Assembly (NCBI GenBank): GCA_949752795.1
Contig: OX457063.1
Location: 68,657,783-68,721,782, forward strand
DNA length: 64,000 nucleotides
Reading direction: 5' to 3'
Source: Hyperoodon ampullatus
Taxonomy: Eukaryota; Chordata; Mammalia; Artiodactyla; Ziphiidae
Part shown: piece after piece, positions 23,098 to 35,447 of the stretch
Position numbering within the stretch: position 1 is the stretch's first letter
Layout: each line of letters begins with the position of its first letter
The notes under the pieces: model-generated
Told to the model about the DNA's origin: nothing
The model's input: the letters and a program-made list of their open reading frames with translations, nothing else
Database searches by the model: none
Program-made: the position numbers and the translations under genes

Positions 23098-25335
23098 TCA
23101 ATAAAAAGCATATATGTTACTACACTGTTGGTGGGAATGTAAATTGGTGCAGACACTGTGGAAAACAGTATGAAGGTTTCTCAAAAAACTAAAAATATAT
23201 TGGGTTGTTTTTTTAATATTGAGCTGCATGAGCTGTTCATATATTTTGGAGATTAATCCTTTGTCCATTGATTCGTTTGCAAATATTTTCTCCCATTCTG
23301 AGGGATGTCTTTTCGTCTTGTTTATGGTTTCCTTTGCTGTACAAAAGCTTTGAAGTTTCATTAGGTCCCATTTGTTTATTTTTGTTTTTATTTCCATTAC
23401 TCTAGGAGGTGGATTGAAAAGGATCTTGCTGTGATTTATGTCAAAGAGTGTTTTTCCTATGTTTCCCACTAAGAGTTTTATAGTGTCCAGTCTTACATTT
23501 AGGTCTCTAATCCATTTTAAGTTTATTTTTGTGTATGGTGTTAGGGCGTGTTCTAATTTCATTGTTTTACATGTAGCTGTCCAGTTTTCCCAGCACCACT
23601 TATTGAAGAGACTGTCTTTTTCTCCATTGTACATCCTTGCCTCCTTTGTCATGGATTAGTTGACCATCGGTGCGTGGGTTTATCTCTAGGCTTTCTATCT
23701 TGTTCCATTGATCTATGGTTCTGTTTTTGTGCCAGTACCATATTGTCTTTATTACTGTAGCTTTGTAGTATAGTCTGAAGTCAGGGAGTCTGATTCCTCC
23801 AGCTCCATTTTTTTCCCGGACGACTGCTTTGGCTATTCGGGGTCTTTTGTGTCTCCATACAAAAATGGGCAGACCTAAATAGACATTTCTCCAAAGAAGA
23901 CATACAGATGGCCAAGAAGCACATGAAAAGCTGCTCAACATCACTAATTATTAGAGAAATGCAACTCAAAACTACAATGAGGTACCACCTCACACCAGTT
24001 AGAATGGGCATCATCAGAAAATCTACAAACAACAAATGCTGGAGAGGGTGTGGAGAAAAGGGAATCCTCTTGCACTGTTGGTGGGAATGTAAATTGATAT
24101 AGCCACTATGGAGAACGGTATAGAGGTTCCTTAAAAAACTAAAAATAGAATTACCATATGACCCAGGAATCCCACTACTGGGCACATACCCAGAGAAAAC
24201 CATAATTCAAAAAACATGTGCACCCCAATGTTCATTGCAGCACTATTTACAATAGCCAGGTCATGGAAGCAACCTAAATGCCCATCAACAAACGAATGGA
24301 TAAAGAAGATGTGGTACATATATACAATGGAATATTACTCAGCCATAAAAAGTAACAAAACTGGGTCATTTGTTGAGATGTGGATGGATCTAGAGACTGT
24401 CATACAGAGTGAAGTAAGTCAGAAAGAGAAAAACAAATATCATATATTAACACTTATATGTGGAACCTAGAAAAATGGTACAGATGAACTGGTTTGCAGG
24501 GCAGAAATTGAGACACAGATGTAGAGAACAAACGTATGGACAGCAATGGGGGAATGTGGTGGGGGGTGGTGGTGGTGGTGTGATGAATTGGGCGATTGGG
24601 ATTGACATGTACACACTGATATATATAAAATGGATGACTAATAAGAACCTGTTGTATAAAAAAATAAAATTAAATTAAAGAAACAAACAAAAAAATTAAA
24701 AATAGGACTACCATATGACTCAGTAATTCCACTTCTGGGTATACATCCAAAAAAAACAAAAACACAAATTCGAAAAGATACATGTACCCCAATGTTCATA
24801 GCAGTATTATTATAATTGCCAAGATATATAGAAGCAACCTAAGTGTCCATCAAGAGATGAATGGATAAAGAAGACGTTTATATATATACATAACAGAATA
24901 CTACTCAGCCATAAAAAAGAATGAAATTTTGCCATTTGCAACAATGTGGATGGACTTGGAGGTATTATGCTAACTGAAATAAGACAGACAGGGAAAGACA
25001 AATACTGTATGATATTACTTACATGTGGAACCTAAAAAAACAATAAACTAGTGAATATAACAAAAAAGAAGCAGACTCCCAGATATAGAGAACAAACTAG
25101 CGGTTACCAGTGGGGAGAGAAAAGGGGGGAGGGGAAAGATAGGGGGAGGGGATTAAGAGGTACAAACGATTATGTATAAAATTAGCTACAAGGATATATT
25201 GTACAATGCAGGGAATAAAGCCAATATTTTATAATAACTATAAGTGGAGTATAACCTTTAAAAATTGTGAATCACTATATTGTGCACCTGTGAAATAATA
25301 TTGTACACCAACTACACTTCAATAAAAAAGCATCT
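23098..25335 (+). mobile_element. older L1 3' part, split by a younger L1
   Basis: L1 ORF2/3' text at 23098-23197 (ggtgggaatgtaaattggtg) stops in aaaaaactaaaaata and resumes at 24690 with the continuation accatatgactcagtaattc. It ends in an A-rich tail near 25330. Confidence 0.75.
23198..24689. mobile_element. twin-primed L1, inverted 5' half plus direct 3' half
   Basis: 23198-23862 is antisense L1 ORF2 (reverse-strand reading contains [18 protein letters not shown] and [18 protein letters not shown]). From 23863 the text is sense L1, continuing from aaaaatgggcag to the 3' end and A-rich tail at about 24689. The 15 bp aaaaaactaaaaata (23183-23197) and its one-mismatch copy (24690-24704) flank it as target duplication. 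Confidence 0.75.
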
Positions 25336-25420
25336 ATATTACTACATCACGTATTTAGTTTAATTTTTTCTCCTGATAATCTAATTTTATTTATTTTTAA
25401 TTTATTTTTAATTTTTTTAT

Positions 25421-25680
25421 TATTTTTTATTGAAGTATAGTTGATTTACAATATTGTGTTAGTTTCACGTATACAGCAGTGATTCAGTTATATATAATTC
25501 AGTTATATATATATATATATATATTCTTTTTCAGATTCTTTTCCATTATAGGTTATTACAAGATATGAATATAGTTCCCTGTGCTATACAGTAGGTCCTT
25601 GCTCTTTATCTATTTTATATATAGTAGTATGTATCTGCTAGTTCCAAACTCCTAATTTATCCCTCCCCTTGCTTTGTATA
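25421..25680 (-). mobile_element. L1 3'-end relic, antisense, with AT repeat
   Basis: It contains attgaagtatagttgattta and gttccctgtgctatacagta, the antisense 3' end of an older L1. A (TA)n run sits at 25505-25523. Confidence 0.6.
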
Positions 25681-25726
25681 ATATTTTGATAACCATATTT
25701 CGATGTAATCGGCTTCTTTTGAAACC

Positions 25727-25749
25727 AGTGTGTGTGTGTGTGTGTGTGT
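25727..25749. repeat. (TG)n microsatellite
   Basis: About eleven uninterrupted TG units. Confidence 0.9.
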
Positions 25750-25874
25750 TATGCATCTCATGACACTGTCCTGAGAAGTTGTCCATAGGTTTCACCAGAC
25801 TGGCAAAAGATTCCACAGCACAAAAGTTAGAATCCCTTCTTAAAACCTTGCTAAAGAATATTAAACCCACTTAC

Positions 25875-26186
25875 ATCACTCTGAAGGTCATAGGCCTTCC
25901 GAGCCTGAATGATGTCATTCTGATCAGGCAGACAGGTCCATTCATGAAGGGGTTTCTTGTAGTCTACGTCGCTTACAAGGAGCTGGCACTTCTTGGCCTG
26001 CACCACCCCCAGCATGTCCACTGGGCTACTGAACTTGGTCTTCCACTTCTCAAAGTCCTTCTTGTACTGCCGGTCACTCTGGATCTTGGCCGCATGCATG
26101 GACCACATCATCTTGGGGTCATCTTTGATGTCCCGGGCTCCAATGTGGTGGCCAAGCTGTTTGCGGTAGCCTTCCTTGTACTTGTA
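25875..26186 (-). CDS. NEB: nebulin exon 22 (312 bp, three modules)
   Basis: 104 codons: [20 protein letters not shown], then [20 protein letters not shown], then [18 protein letters not shown], ending [10 protein letters not shown]. The donor is GTAAGT. The KKPLHEW text is shared with exon 26 (KHPLHEW) and differs from the NYLHQW of the other exons. Confidence 0.96.
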
Positions 26187-26284
26187 CTGAAAAAAGAATA
26201 GAGATATAAGTCTAATGATATGGACATCTTATTTATATCACATTTCATAGTTTCATAGACACATTATTTCTTTTGATTTTTCCC

Positions 26285-26470
26285 ACCACTAGTGTGAGGG
26301 AGAAAGTTTAATATTATCAACTCCATTTTATAAAATAGAAACCTGAAGCCTCCAGGAGTTAAGTGATTTGTTCAAGGTCACATCATAAGCAGGTAGCAGG
26401 GCTGAGACTAGAATGGAGAGCTTCTGATGCCTAATATTTTCCCCTTCCACTAAACTATACTGCCTAGTTT
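26285..26470 (+). mobile_element. MIR relic
   Basis: Good MIR text: tccattttataaaatagaaa, then ttgttcaaggtcacatcata, and the end ccactaaactatactgcc. Confidence 0.75.
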
Positions 26471-27283
26471 ACATTTGCTTAACAAGTAAAGATATAACAT
26501 TGTGTACAAAAGAGCATCTACTTAATTTAAAGATGTGACTTTTTTCTAAAAATGTTTCGATATGATGAATATTTTAGAATATTTCCCTTGTAATCAGAAT
26601 TTATAATGAATTCCGTGGTGAAGGATACAGACTACATTTAGAAAGTTTCACCAGAAAATACCTCCCTTATTTGCCTGTCAATGTCATTGAACTTTCAACC
26701 ATGAGAGAGTAATAACTTGGGTTAACACTCTATCTACTTTTAAAATTCAAGAATAATACTTTATGGTCCATTTTACCACGAGATGGTCATAGTGTGGGCT
26801 TCTCCAGGTTAACAGCCAGAAAAAGTTTTTATAGTGGAAAGAATGAAGCATATGTCTAAGGTCTGGGACACTTCCAGAAGAAGGAAAGTCTGGATTTGGG
26901 TCTTAAGGAGCCCTGGTACAGAATGAGGGTACTGGACACCCTCAGGAGATGTTTCTCATGACACAGGAAGGACTAGAGAGGAGAGGAAAGTGGGTGCTGA
27001 GTAAAAGCTTTGCTTACTTCTCAACTTGTTCTTGTGTCCAGTTATGGGCATCTTGGTAGGAGAACTTCACTAAAGGTCAACAAAGGATTAAACAAAACTC
27101 TAAAATGTATGCATAATTAACATCTTCCCTTAATGCCAGAGTAAACGGATAGAAGTAGTAGGAAAGAGTTCACATTTATGTTGGCTGATTTACATGTGCT
27201 ACCAATGTCTTTAACAACAACATTTTTTACAAACGTCTGGGTCATCAGCTGCTCAACTTCTGAGGCTCAAAAATATGAGCCCA

Positions 27284-27479
27284 GGGCTTCCCTGGTGGCG
27301 CAGTGGTTGAGAGTCCGCCTGCCGATGCAGGGGACATGGGTTCGTGCTCCGGTCCGGGAAGATCCCACATGCCACAGAGCGGCTGGGCCCGTGAGCCATG
27401 GCCGCTGAGCCTGCGCGTCCGGAGCCTGTTCTCCGCAATGGGAGAGGCCACAGCAGTGAGAGGCCCGTGTACCGCAAAA

Positions 27480-27522
<43 letters not shown>
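27284..27522 (+). mobile_element. CHR-type SINE with A-run/(TA)n tail
   Basis: It begins gggcttccctggtggcgcag. The exact 11 bp duplication atatgagccca is present at 27273-27283 and 27523-27533. The tail is a long A run that passes into (TA)n, a microsatellite grown from the poly(A). Confidence 0.93.
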
Positions 27523-27529
<7 letters not shown>

Positions 27530-27772
27530 CCCATTTTTAGTGTTCATAAAATACTTATTTTTAAAGAACATAACTCCATCTTTGACAGATTAGCAGGTAT
27601 ACTGGATATAGTAGCTTTTGTTTTCTTTGTTTTCATTTGCCACTTTGTACATGGGGGGTCGTTAAAGGAAATTGAGACTTGCAGGCTAAATTTCTGGCAA
27701 GAAAAGCTGTAAAAGCTGCCATTTGTTAACAACTTTGAGTAAGAAATGCCTCTTCCAGAAACATCAACTTAC

Positions 27773-27880
27773 ATCACTAGCAATATTTCTTGATGCCTTG
27801 GCTGCTCGGATTGGAATGGCATCCACACGCAAGTCATAGCCTTCCTTCTTTGACTCCTCCAAAGCAAGTTTATAAAGTTT
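27773..27880 (-). CDS. NEB: nebulin exon 23 (108 bp, one module)
   Basis: 36 codons, [20 protein letters not shown] to KASRNIASD, with donor GTAAGT. Confidence 0.95.
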
Positions 27881-28853
27881 CTGCAGAAAAAAGAATTGAT
27901 CAGTCGTTACTCCTTTCATAAAAAATGAAACTATTTATTACTAAGCTTTCTCTGTCCTCATTTAAACTACACAAAATTAAGTATTAGTGTGAGTTTGTAG
28001 AAAACTTTCATAGGTGCTCAAGGATTTTAAGGCACATGGTTTAAACTTTGATGTTTTATTGATTAGTAAATCTAAAAAGTTTTTTGGGGAAATCAGCATC
28101 AGGTTGCTAAAATTTTGTTTTGCCAAGCAAGCAAAACTGTAAAAAAAAAAAACCCAAAACCAAAACAAAAACCCAGCTATTTATTGTCATGATCTTAATA
28201 TAAAAGGAAGGCCATTTTTATGCCAAAGAAGGAGAAGGAATAAATACAGTATTTTTAAATTGAATATATTTGGATTTGTGAACAACTCAATGCTTTGTCC
28301 TTATTTTCTCCCATTTTACCATGGATTATCATCACAGACCTTGATTGATCTGTGTAGACTAGGGTTTCAGAATCCTCACTCTGATGAAAATGTTGGTTCT
28401 GAAAGAGATGGCTAGGAAAATGCTTGCAAATAACATTAAATGGTAACCAGAACACAATGAAGCGGCAAAAGAATACACAGTACGGTAACTCACTGTATTT
28501 TAACCAAGTGACTGCCTGCTAAATAGTTGTTGAATAAAATAATGACTTGATAAGCACACTGACCTGTAGGGGAAGGCTTTAAGAGTATATTCTCTATTGG
28601 GATACTTCTCCAAAAGCATTTCATTCTCTGGTGTCATCTTCATAAAAGGCTAGTCTACCTTGTGGACCTACCACATAGACCAAAATTGAATCAAGGGAAA
28701 ACTATCTCTTGAATCAAGGGAGAACTGTCTCTTTTATTGACAGTGTTGTTCTGGAGAATGTACAATAAATTAGTCAAAAGGTTTCACTAAGGATATTATT
28801 ACAATAGTTCATTTTTGCCTTTCTCTTCATGATATGATCAGTAGTTTACTCAC
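27881..28853. other. intron, nothing recognised
   Basis: 973 bp with an A-rich run at about 28140-28170; no repeat recognised. Confidence 0.6.
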
Positions 28854-28958
28854 ATCACTGTAGTTTATTCGGTTGAGTTTGGCTAGCATGATTTCTGGTG
28901 TATCAGGCATGACATGGATTGTTTTCTTGTCATTGTCCCAGGCTTCAGTATATAAGTG
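28854..28958 (-). CDS. NEB: nebulin exon 24 (105 bp, one module)
   Basis: 35 codons, [20 protein letters not shown] to NRINYSD, with donor GTGAGT. Confidence 0.95.
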
Positions 28959-29418
28959 CTATGAAAAAAAATGAGAAAAATTATTTTGGAGTTCAGACAG
29001 TTTTTCTTTTGATTATGTGCCAGTCACCTCTCTTCTGTACAAAGTAGAAATAAAATTACTAAAGTTGCATAAATTCCTACCTTTCATGTAGATAAATTAC
29101 TATTTTCAAGAGTATTTAGCTCACTATTTCATTGACTCAGAGTTTTTACTGTTTCTTATGAAAATTTTTTAACAGTTCTGAAAAGTATAATTGGGTTGCA
29201 GAATATCTATAATTGTGAAATAATTAGAGCACATGGTATTTTTAACATCAGTTTACTATTCTGAAGTATTACTAAGTAACTATGGTGTTATAATGGGAAA
29301 ATCATTTTGAAAGGTATTGTAAATCCTACTGGAATCTTTAAAATGTAGTAACATGTCAGAATTTTTACTTTATTCTATGGTAAATTCCTATACCCGATGG
29401 TGAGGAGTGAAGACTCAC
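28959..29418. other. intron, nothing recognised
   Basis: 460 bp, AT-rich. Confidence 0.6.
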
Positions 29419-29622
29419 CTTACTCATGTTTATAGCGTTGTTCTTGGCCAGCACCTGCTCCAGGGAGTCAGTTATGCTGGTAAATTTCAGTGTGTCTGGA
29501 CGCTGGCGGTAGATGTTATCACTCAGTATCTCTCCGGCCCTCTTGGCTTTAACTACTTCCACGGAGCCAATTGGAACCCAGCCAATGCCTTTCATCCATT
29601 CAAGGTCTGACTTATACAAATT
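29419..29622 (-). CDS. NEB: nebulin exon 25 (204 bp, WMKGIGW exon)
   Basis: 68 codons: [20 protein letters not shown], then SDNIYRQRPDTLKFTS, ending NAINMSK. The donor is GTGAGT. The motif has Met instead of Leu at its second position. Confidence 0.96.
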
Positions 29623-30475
29623 CTTCAAATCAACCAACAAGAAACACTTTTATTAATTAGTTGTTCAGATTCACAGTCACAAAATGGATCATACTAGAGA
29701 AACACAAAAGCACTGATGAACAGGTAAAGCTGACATCACAATCACTCATTCAAAAGCATTATTGAATCCTGAGTACATTTTTTTCCTAAGCATTTTTTGG
29801 CACAGAGGATTGTACTAGGAATGATGAAAGATCTTTTTTGAAAAGTAAAAGCACAGTCCTGCCCTTGAGGGTATTACAAGACTCTTTACACAAGAGCAGA
29901 GTTTCTTTAGCTTTGGAAAATGTGTTCTAATAGCTCCCCAAAAGACCGCATACTTAGACCAATGCTGTGTAAGTGTTGCAGTCACAAAAACTTTTGCCTT
30001 TTTTTTTTAAAGGGAAAAGAGGTGAAATTCAACTGTAGTTGTGAGTTTCAACACATAGTAATGTTAAGTTTTACAAATCACACTCTTGATTTGCATTTTA
30101 ATTGAGATATAATTGACATATACTAGTTTCAGGTGTACAATATCATGATTCAGTATGTGTGTATATTGCAAAATGATCACCACAGTAAGTCTAGTTGAGA
30201 TCTATCACCACACATACCCACACTTTTTTTTTCTTATGATGGGAGATTTTTTAAAAACTCTTGCCTTTATTTTCATCTTCAAAATCACAAAATATAAAGT
30301 GTGTAATGCGGTGTTCTAGGGATAATATATTAGATATATCCTAATTATTTATTTTATTTTACTCTCAATAGGGCATGCTAACTGTATTATTATTATTGCA
30401 CTAGTATTATTGTTGCTGTTGTTATTATTATTATTGTTAACCCTAGTATGCAGAAGCAGCATTGGGGGTACTCAC
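29623..30475. other. intron with L1 relic and ATT repeat
   Basis: An old antisense L1 3' fragment lies at about 30097-30235 (aattgagatataattgacat). A (TTA)n-like run lies at about 30385-30437, close to the donor of exon 26. The rest is unrecognised. Confidence 0.55.
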
Positions 30476-30787
30476 ATCACTCTGGAGGTCATAAGCTTTC
30501 CGAGCATGGATGACATCATTCTGGTCGGGCAGGCAGGTCCACTCATGCAGAGGATGTTTATAGTCCACATCACTGACCAAGGTCTGACATTTCTTGGCCA
30601 AAACGATACCAAGCGTGTCCACTGGGCTGCTGAACCTGGTCTTATATTTTTCAAAATCTTTCTTGTACTCACGGTCACTCTGCATTTTGGCAACGTGGAG
30701 GGACCACATCATCTTGGGGTCATCATGTATCATCCGGGCACCAATATGGTGACCCAACTGCTTACGATAAGTTTCTTTGTATTTGTA
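30476..30787 (-). CDS. NEB: nebulin exon 26 (312 bp, three modules)
   Basis: 104 codons: [20 protein letters not shown], then [20 protein letters not shown], then [18 protein letters not shown], ending [10 protein letters not shown]. The donor is GTGAGT. Confidence 0.96.
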
Positions 30788-31942
30788 CTGAAAGAAAAGA
30801 ACCCAGTAAATGAGGAGGAAGCGGCAAGGGCTGGTCCCAGTTGCTCTCTCTGTGGTGATGCTTTTCTATGAAATCCTCAAGACATCAGGGGAATTTCATC
30901 AAACATGCTGTGATGCTACACATGCTTTCACCCAAAAAAGAAGATATGGTGCTCATTTCCCCACCTCTATAGAAAATAACTCCACATTGATTCCTTTATA
31001 TTATGCTAGAAAATTATGTGTTTTAATCACAAAAAAAGGGATTAAAAAGTGAACACTGAATGAGCTCAATTACAGTGACAAGCAGTTTCTCAAAAGTTGG
31101 TCATGTGAGTGGACCCAAATGAGAACATATCGGAGGGATTTGTTTACATGGCTCATTAATTTTCTTTTTTTTAAGGTATTCTGAGAAATAATTTGTCCTC
31201 TGCACAAATAAACTGGAAGGAGTAGTTTTAAAATGGGTAATTTTTGTTGATAATGAGCATAGTGTTTCAGTTTTGCAAGATGAAAAAGTTCTGGATGTCT
31301 GTTGTACAATAGCGTAAATATACTTACTACTACTAGACTATATACTGAAAATGGTAAAGACAGTGAATTTTGTTATGTATTTTTATTATGATTTAAAAGA
31401 AAAACCTACCAAAATGGACAATTTTGCTACTCTTAATATTTACTCTTAATATTTAAGTTGTCCAGGAACCTGATATATTAATTTTTAGGGTAAAGGAATG
31501 TTGACTTTTGTGGGTCCCATAGCAAAGAGACGTTTAACTTTTTTGCTATCCTATGTCCTTCCTCAAGTCATGGGGAACTCAGTTAAGCCTGCTTATTTAT
31601 TGGCATCTTTGCCTTGAGTGTAGCCTGAGGAGAGCTCATGAGGTTTCATGAGTAGCTCAACATATGTCCATTTAACTTTGACCAAGGCACTCAGTCTTAC
31701 TAAGCAAAGACCAAAAGATGAGCAACAAAGGAACCACATCCCAGTGTGTCTCTACGAAACTTGTAATCTTTGGGCAGGTTACCTACTGTCTCAAAGCCTC
31801 TATTTATCTGCCTGTGCAATTAAGATAGGCAGTTAAGATAGATGATGACTACAGAGGCTTCCAGCTGTGTCCCAAGAGTGTGATTCCCTATGCAGGTGGC
31901 TGGCCTGTTGGTAACAAACGTAAGGATGTGATCAACTCTTAC
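30788..31942. other. intron, nothing recognised
   Basis: 1,155 bp without a repeat I can name. Confidence 0.6.
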
Positions 31943-32050
31943 ATCACTGGCAATATCCCGGGAGGCCTTGGCAGCCACGATGGGAATGGCGTCACTTCTT
32001 AAGTCATAGCCTTCTTTCTTGGCTTCTTCCATGGCCTGGCGATAGAGGTT
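31943..32050 (-). CDS. NEB: nebulin exon 27 (108 bp, one module)
   Basis: 36 codons, [20 protein letters not shown] to KASRDIASD, with donor GTAAGA. Confidence 0.95.
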
Positions 32051-33018
32051 CTGAAGGAAGAAGTAGTAGTTTTTAGATACAGTGCTCACTTTCACCCTAA
32101 AAATGTATTTCTGTCAAAGGAAGACTACTTTTGGATGCAGAACAACACTAGTATGTTTAGCCTTAAATAAATTTTTTAAAAAAGATCTCTTTCTTCCTTT
32201 TACTTCCTATGTATACAAGCTATTTATTTAACTTGAAATTTTACTTTCAGCAGGTCTAACACAACTTTTCCTTGGATAAATCCTTCTAGATTTTACACAT
32301 TAAGTCATTAACTCTGAAATGTGTTTGGATTACTCAGCACTTATTCTTTTCATGAAATAACCAAGAAATGACTATCTATTTAACTGCAAATTTGAATTAG
32401 GACCAATTTTACTAGCAGAGAATACGATTATATAACAACAACACTACCACCATGAGCATGTACCTGTATTCAAACAGTGCTAAACAGAGGATAATCCATT
32501 GTTTCTGAACATCTTTGTTAATATTGATTTGCTCTCTATTCATTTTGTCGATTGCCGGAAATTGCTAGCAGACAGAGGGATAGCAAGTACCAGATATTTA
32601 TGAGACAAAAGGACAAAATTGATGAAATAATAATAATTTCTTTATGAATTGGGAAATACCCACTGTTCAGTTTCTGTGGCAGGACAGATGCACACAGAAG
32701 ATAGAACACAGGTATTCCACGGGAACACAGCTTGAGAACCACTGAATTAAACAAATCATCTATACCAGTAGTATTCAGCCTTTTTTGCTTGTGAACCACT
32801 ACAATAATTTAGTGCTTTGTTATTAATAATTTTAAAATGACTTTAGAGTCTGAGAAGGATGTCATTAAATGTTTTTAATGTCGATTATTAATGTGTGACA
32901 ATTCACATTTTTTTCATGTTGAGATTTTACAAGGCAAAGCTAAAGTAAATAAGAATAAATTTAATGTATTTGAGATAAAGTCCCAAGGGCATTTGTTCTT
33001 CTTAAAAATTTCTAGAGA

Positions 33019-33361
33019 CTTCCCTGGTGGCTCAGTGGTTAAGAATCCACCTGCCGATGCAGGGGACACGGGTTTGAGCCCTGGTCCAGGAAGATCCCAC
33101 ATGCCGCAGAGCAAATAAGCCCTGTGTGCCACAACTACTGAGCCTACGCTCTAGAGCCTGCGAGCCACAGCTCCTCAGTCCACGTGCCACAACTACTAGC
33201 CCTCATGCCTAGAGCCTGTGCTCCTCAACAAGAGAAGCCACTGCAATGAGAAGCCCTCACGCTGCAACAAAGAATAGTCCCTGCTCACCGCAACTAGAAA
33301 AAGCCTGTGTGCAGCAATGAAGACCCAATGCAGCCACAAATAAATAAATTAATTAATTTAA
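33019..33361 (+). mobile_element. CHR-type SINE, long form
   Basis: It begins cttccctggtggctcagtgg, has a long body of gtgccacaactactgagcct-type text and an AT-rich tail. Flanks 33004-33018 (aaaaatttctagaga) and 33362-33376 (aaaaatttctcgaga) are a 15 bp target duplication with one mismatch. Confidence 0.9.
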
Positions 33362-33404
33362 AAAAATTTCTCGAGATATTCATTTTGTAACTAGAGTCAA
33401 ATAC

Positions 33405-33621
33405 TTTTTTTTTTTTTTTTTTTTTTTTTGCGGTACACGGGCCTCTCACTGTTGTGGCCTCTCCCGTTGCGGAGCACAGGCTCCAGACACGCAGGCTCAG
33501 CGGCCATGGCTCACGGGCCCAGCCGCTCCGCAGCATGTGGGATCTTCCCAGACCGGGGCACGAACCCGTGTCCCCTGCATTGGCAGGCGGACTCTCAACC
33601 ACTGCACCACCAGGGAAGCCC
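33405..33621 (-). mobile_element. CHR-type SINE, short form, antisense
   Basis: A T run of about 25 bases is followed by gcggtacacgggcctctcac and ends accagggaagccc. The 15 bp gagtcaaatactttt lies at both ends (from 33394 and from 33622). It stands only about 45 bp from the preceding SINE, in opposite orientation. Confidence 0.93.
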
Positions 33622-34842
33622 GAGTCAAATACTTTTACACTTTATAATTTTCCTTTGAAGAATAAATTCTCAAGTTTATCCTTATGTATAAGTGGGAAAA
33701 AATGTGCTTGAATCATCTTGCAGCTTCAGGCCAAACAAATTTTTTTCATTCTTTCAACATTAGAAAAAGATGCAGGGCTTCAAAGAAAACACCTTTATTA
33801 TCTTCAAGGCTACGTTTTAAAGAATGTTTGGTATATTATTTATCCAAGAGAACTAGAACAGGTAAATGAGAGTTTAAGAGAAAAAAAATAAGATATAGTT
33901 ACTTTGTTTTGTTAAACTTTACTGAACGAAGATGGAATGAAGGTACCATTGGTAACGGGTTGAGAAGAAATTCAAGTGGGCCGTTTTGAAATCTAATCTT
34001 CAGGAGACAGTCTTTAGGGAATTAACATAATCATGCAATTTTAAAGAAATAAATCCAGATGAAAATTTTAGAAATTAAAAAAATAGCCCAATTTCCTGTC
34101 AGCAGTCTGAAAAAAAAATACTCTACCTCATCTGACCTAATTTTAACAAAAGGGAAAGTCTTAAAAGCATTATCCCTTTGGGATAGAAACTAACTTCATC
34201 TGCCTGGGGTGAGGCAGAATGTCTGGGAAAAGATAATCCAACAGAGAAGCCCTGTGGCCAAGAGAAAAGTTGTTCATTCAAAAATGACTGAAGCCAAGGT
34301 CAATCAATCCTTGTGATCAGGCTTGTCCTTGGGTCTGTTTTATAACGCTAGACAAAAGGAAACTCTCTCCTCTTCATTTCACTTGTCATGCCTCTTCTTT
34401 AGGGCTACATTATGATAGGCAAAAGTAATTAATGGGTAAAATAATAATGTGGTCAAGTCTTGAAAATGAGTATTTAAAATTTCCAATGTTCTCAAACTAA
34501 AGGGAAGTCTGCCCTTTTTTTTTGTTTAATGAAGACACAAAACAACATGTAAGAAATCAATATTCATCTTGAATGAACCAGATAATTCTTGACTTTGGCA
34601 AGAACAATTGGGCAAGAAGCTTTTTCTGCGGCAGTATTTCTATTCTGCAAAGATTTGTGATGACAAGTTTAGTGGGGCTGGAGATAGTATGTAAAAAAAA
34701 ATGTTTTTTTAATTGTCCTCAGGCAATTTTGAGACGGATGAATTTAAGAATTCTTATTTCAGTTCTGGTAAATAAACTGAAGTTATTTTGAGCATATTAA
34801 ATAAATCTAATCTTCACAGTGACTTGAGTGTAAAGGGAAGAA

Positions 34843-35010
34843 ATTAAAGTTTATTAAGCAGCTACTGTATGCCAGGCTCTACACTGGGCATATTATATAT
34901 ACTACCCCATTTAGCCATCACAAAAATTCTTCAATAGACATTTTTATCTCATTTTACAGATGAGGTAACTAAAGAAAAACTCATAGAACAAATTTTGAAG
35001 CAAGTAGTAA
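34843..35010 (+). mobile_element. MIR relic
   Basis: MIR text: ctactgtatgccaggctcta, then atctcattttacagatgagg. Confidence 0.75.
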
Positions 35011-35342
35011 TCTGATAAATAGCAATAATTATTTTTTAATTAAAATTACAACATGATTCTATCATTAATAGTTGACTTTGAGAGTTCCCCTTCCCTCCTG
35101 ACATGGAGATATTTTTGTATTTATCCATTTCCCTATGTATTTTTTTAATTGAAGTATAGTTGATTTACAAGCTTGTGTTAATTTTTTCTGTAACTATTCT
35201 TGAATATAATGATACATATATTCAGGGTAGGTTATGGCAAAAATAAATAAATAATTGGTCAACATGAGAATTAAATCCATAATTCTGACCTTTCCACTAC
35301 ATCAGCAAAATCACGTGTTCAGGTCAAAACAAATGGTCTTAC

Positions 35343-35447
35343 CTCACTATAATTTATTTTATTTTGTCTCGCCAACATAATTTCAGGTGTATCAGGCATC
35401 ACGTGGATTTGGGTCTTGTCTTTGTCCCAGGCTTCTGTGTATAAGCG
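35343..35447 (-). CDS. NEB: nebulin exon 28 (105 bp, one module)
   Basis: 35 codons, [20 protein letters not shown] to NKINYSE, with donor GTAAGA. Confidence 0.95.

Larger units (their letters stand above)
21813..25874. other. 4.1 kb intron with nested L1s
   Basis: 21813-23090 shows no recognised element. From 23098 to about 25680 it is L1-derived (listed separately), then a TG microsatellite. Confidence 0.7.
26187..27772. other. 1.6 kb intron with MIR and SINE
   Basis: Repeats are listed separately; 26480-27270 shows no recognised element. Confidence 0.6.
32051..35342. other. 3.3 kb intron with two SINEs and a MIR
   Basis: Elements are listed separately. 32051-33000 and 33640-34840 show no recognised repeat; a short L1 3' relic lies at about 35138-35195. 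Confidence 0.6.

Noticed and set aside
23438..24470. Open frames that look like small genes
   Set aside because: They are pieces of L1 ORF2 in inverted and direct orientation.
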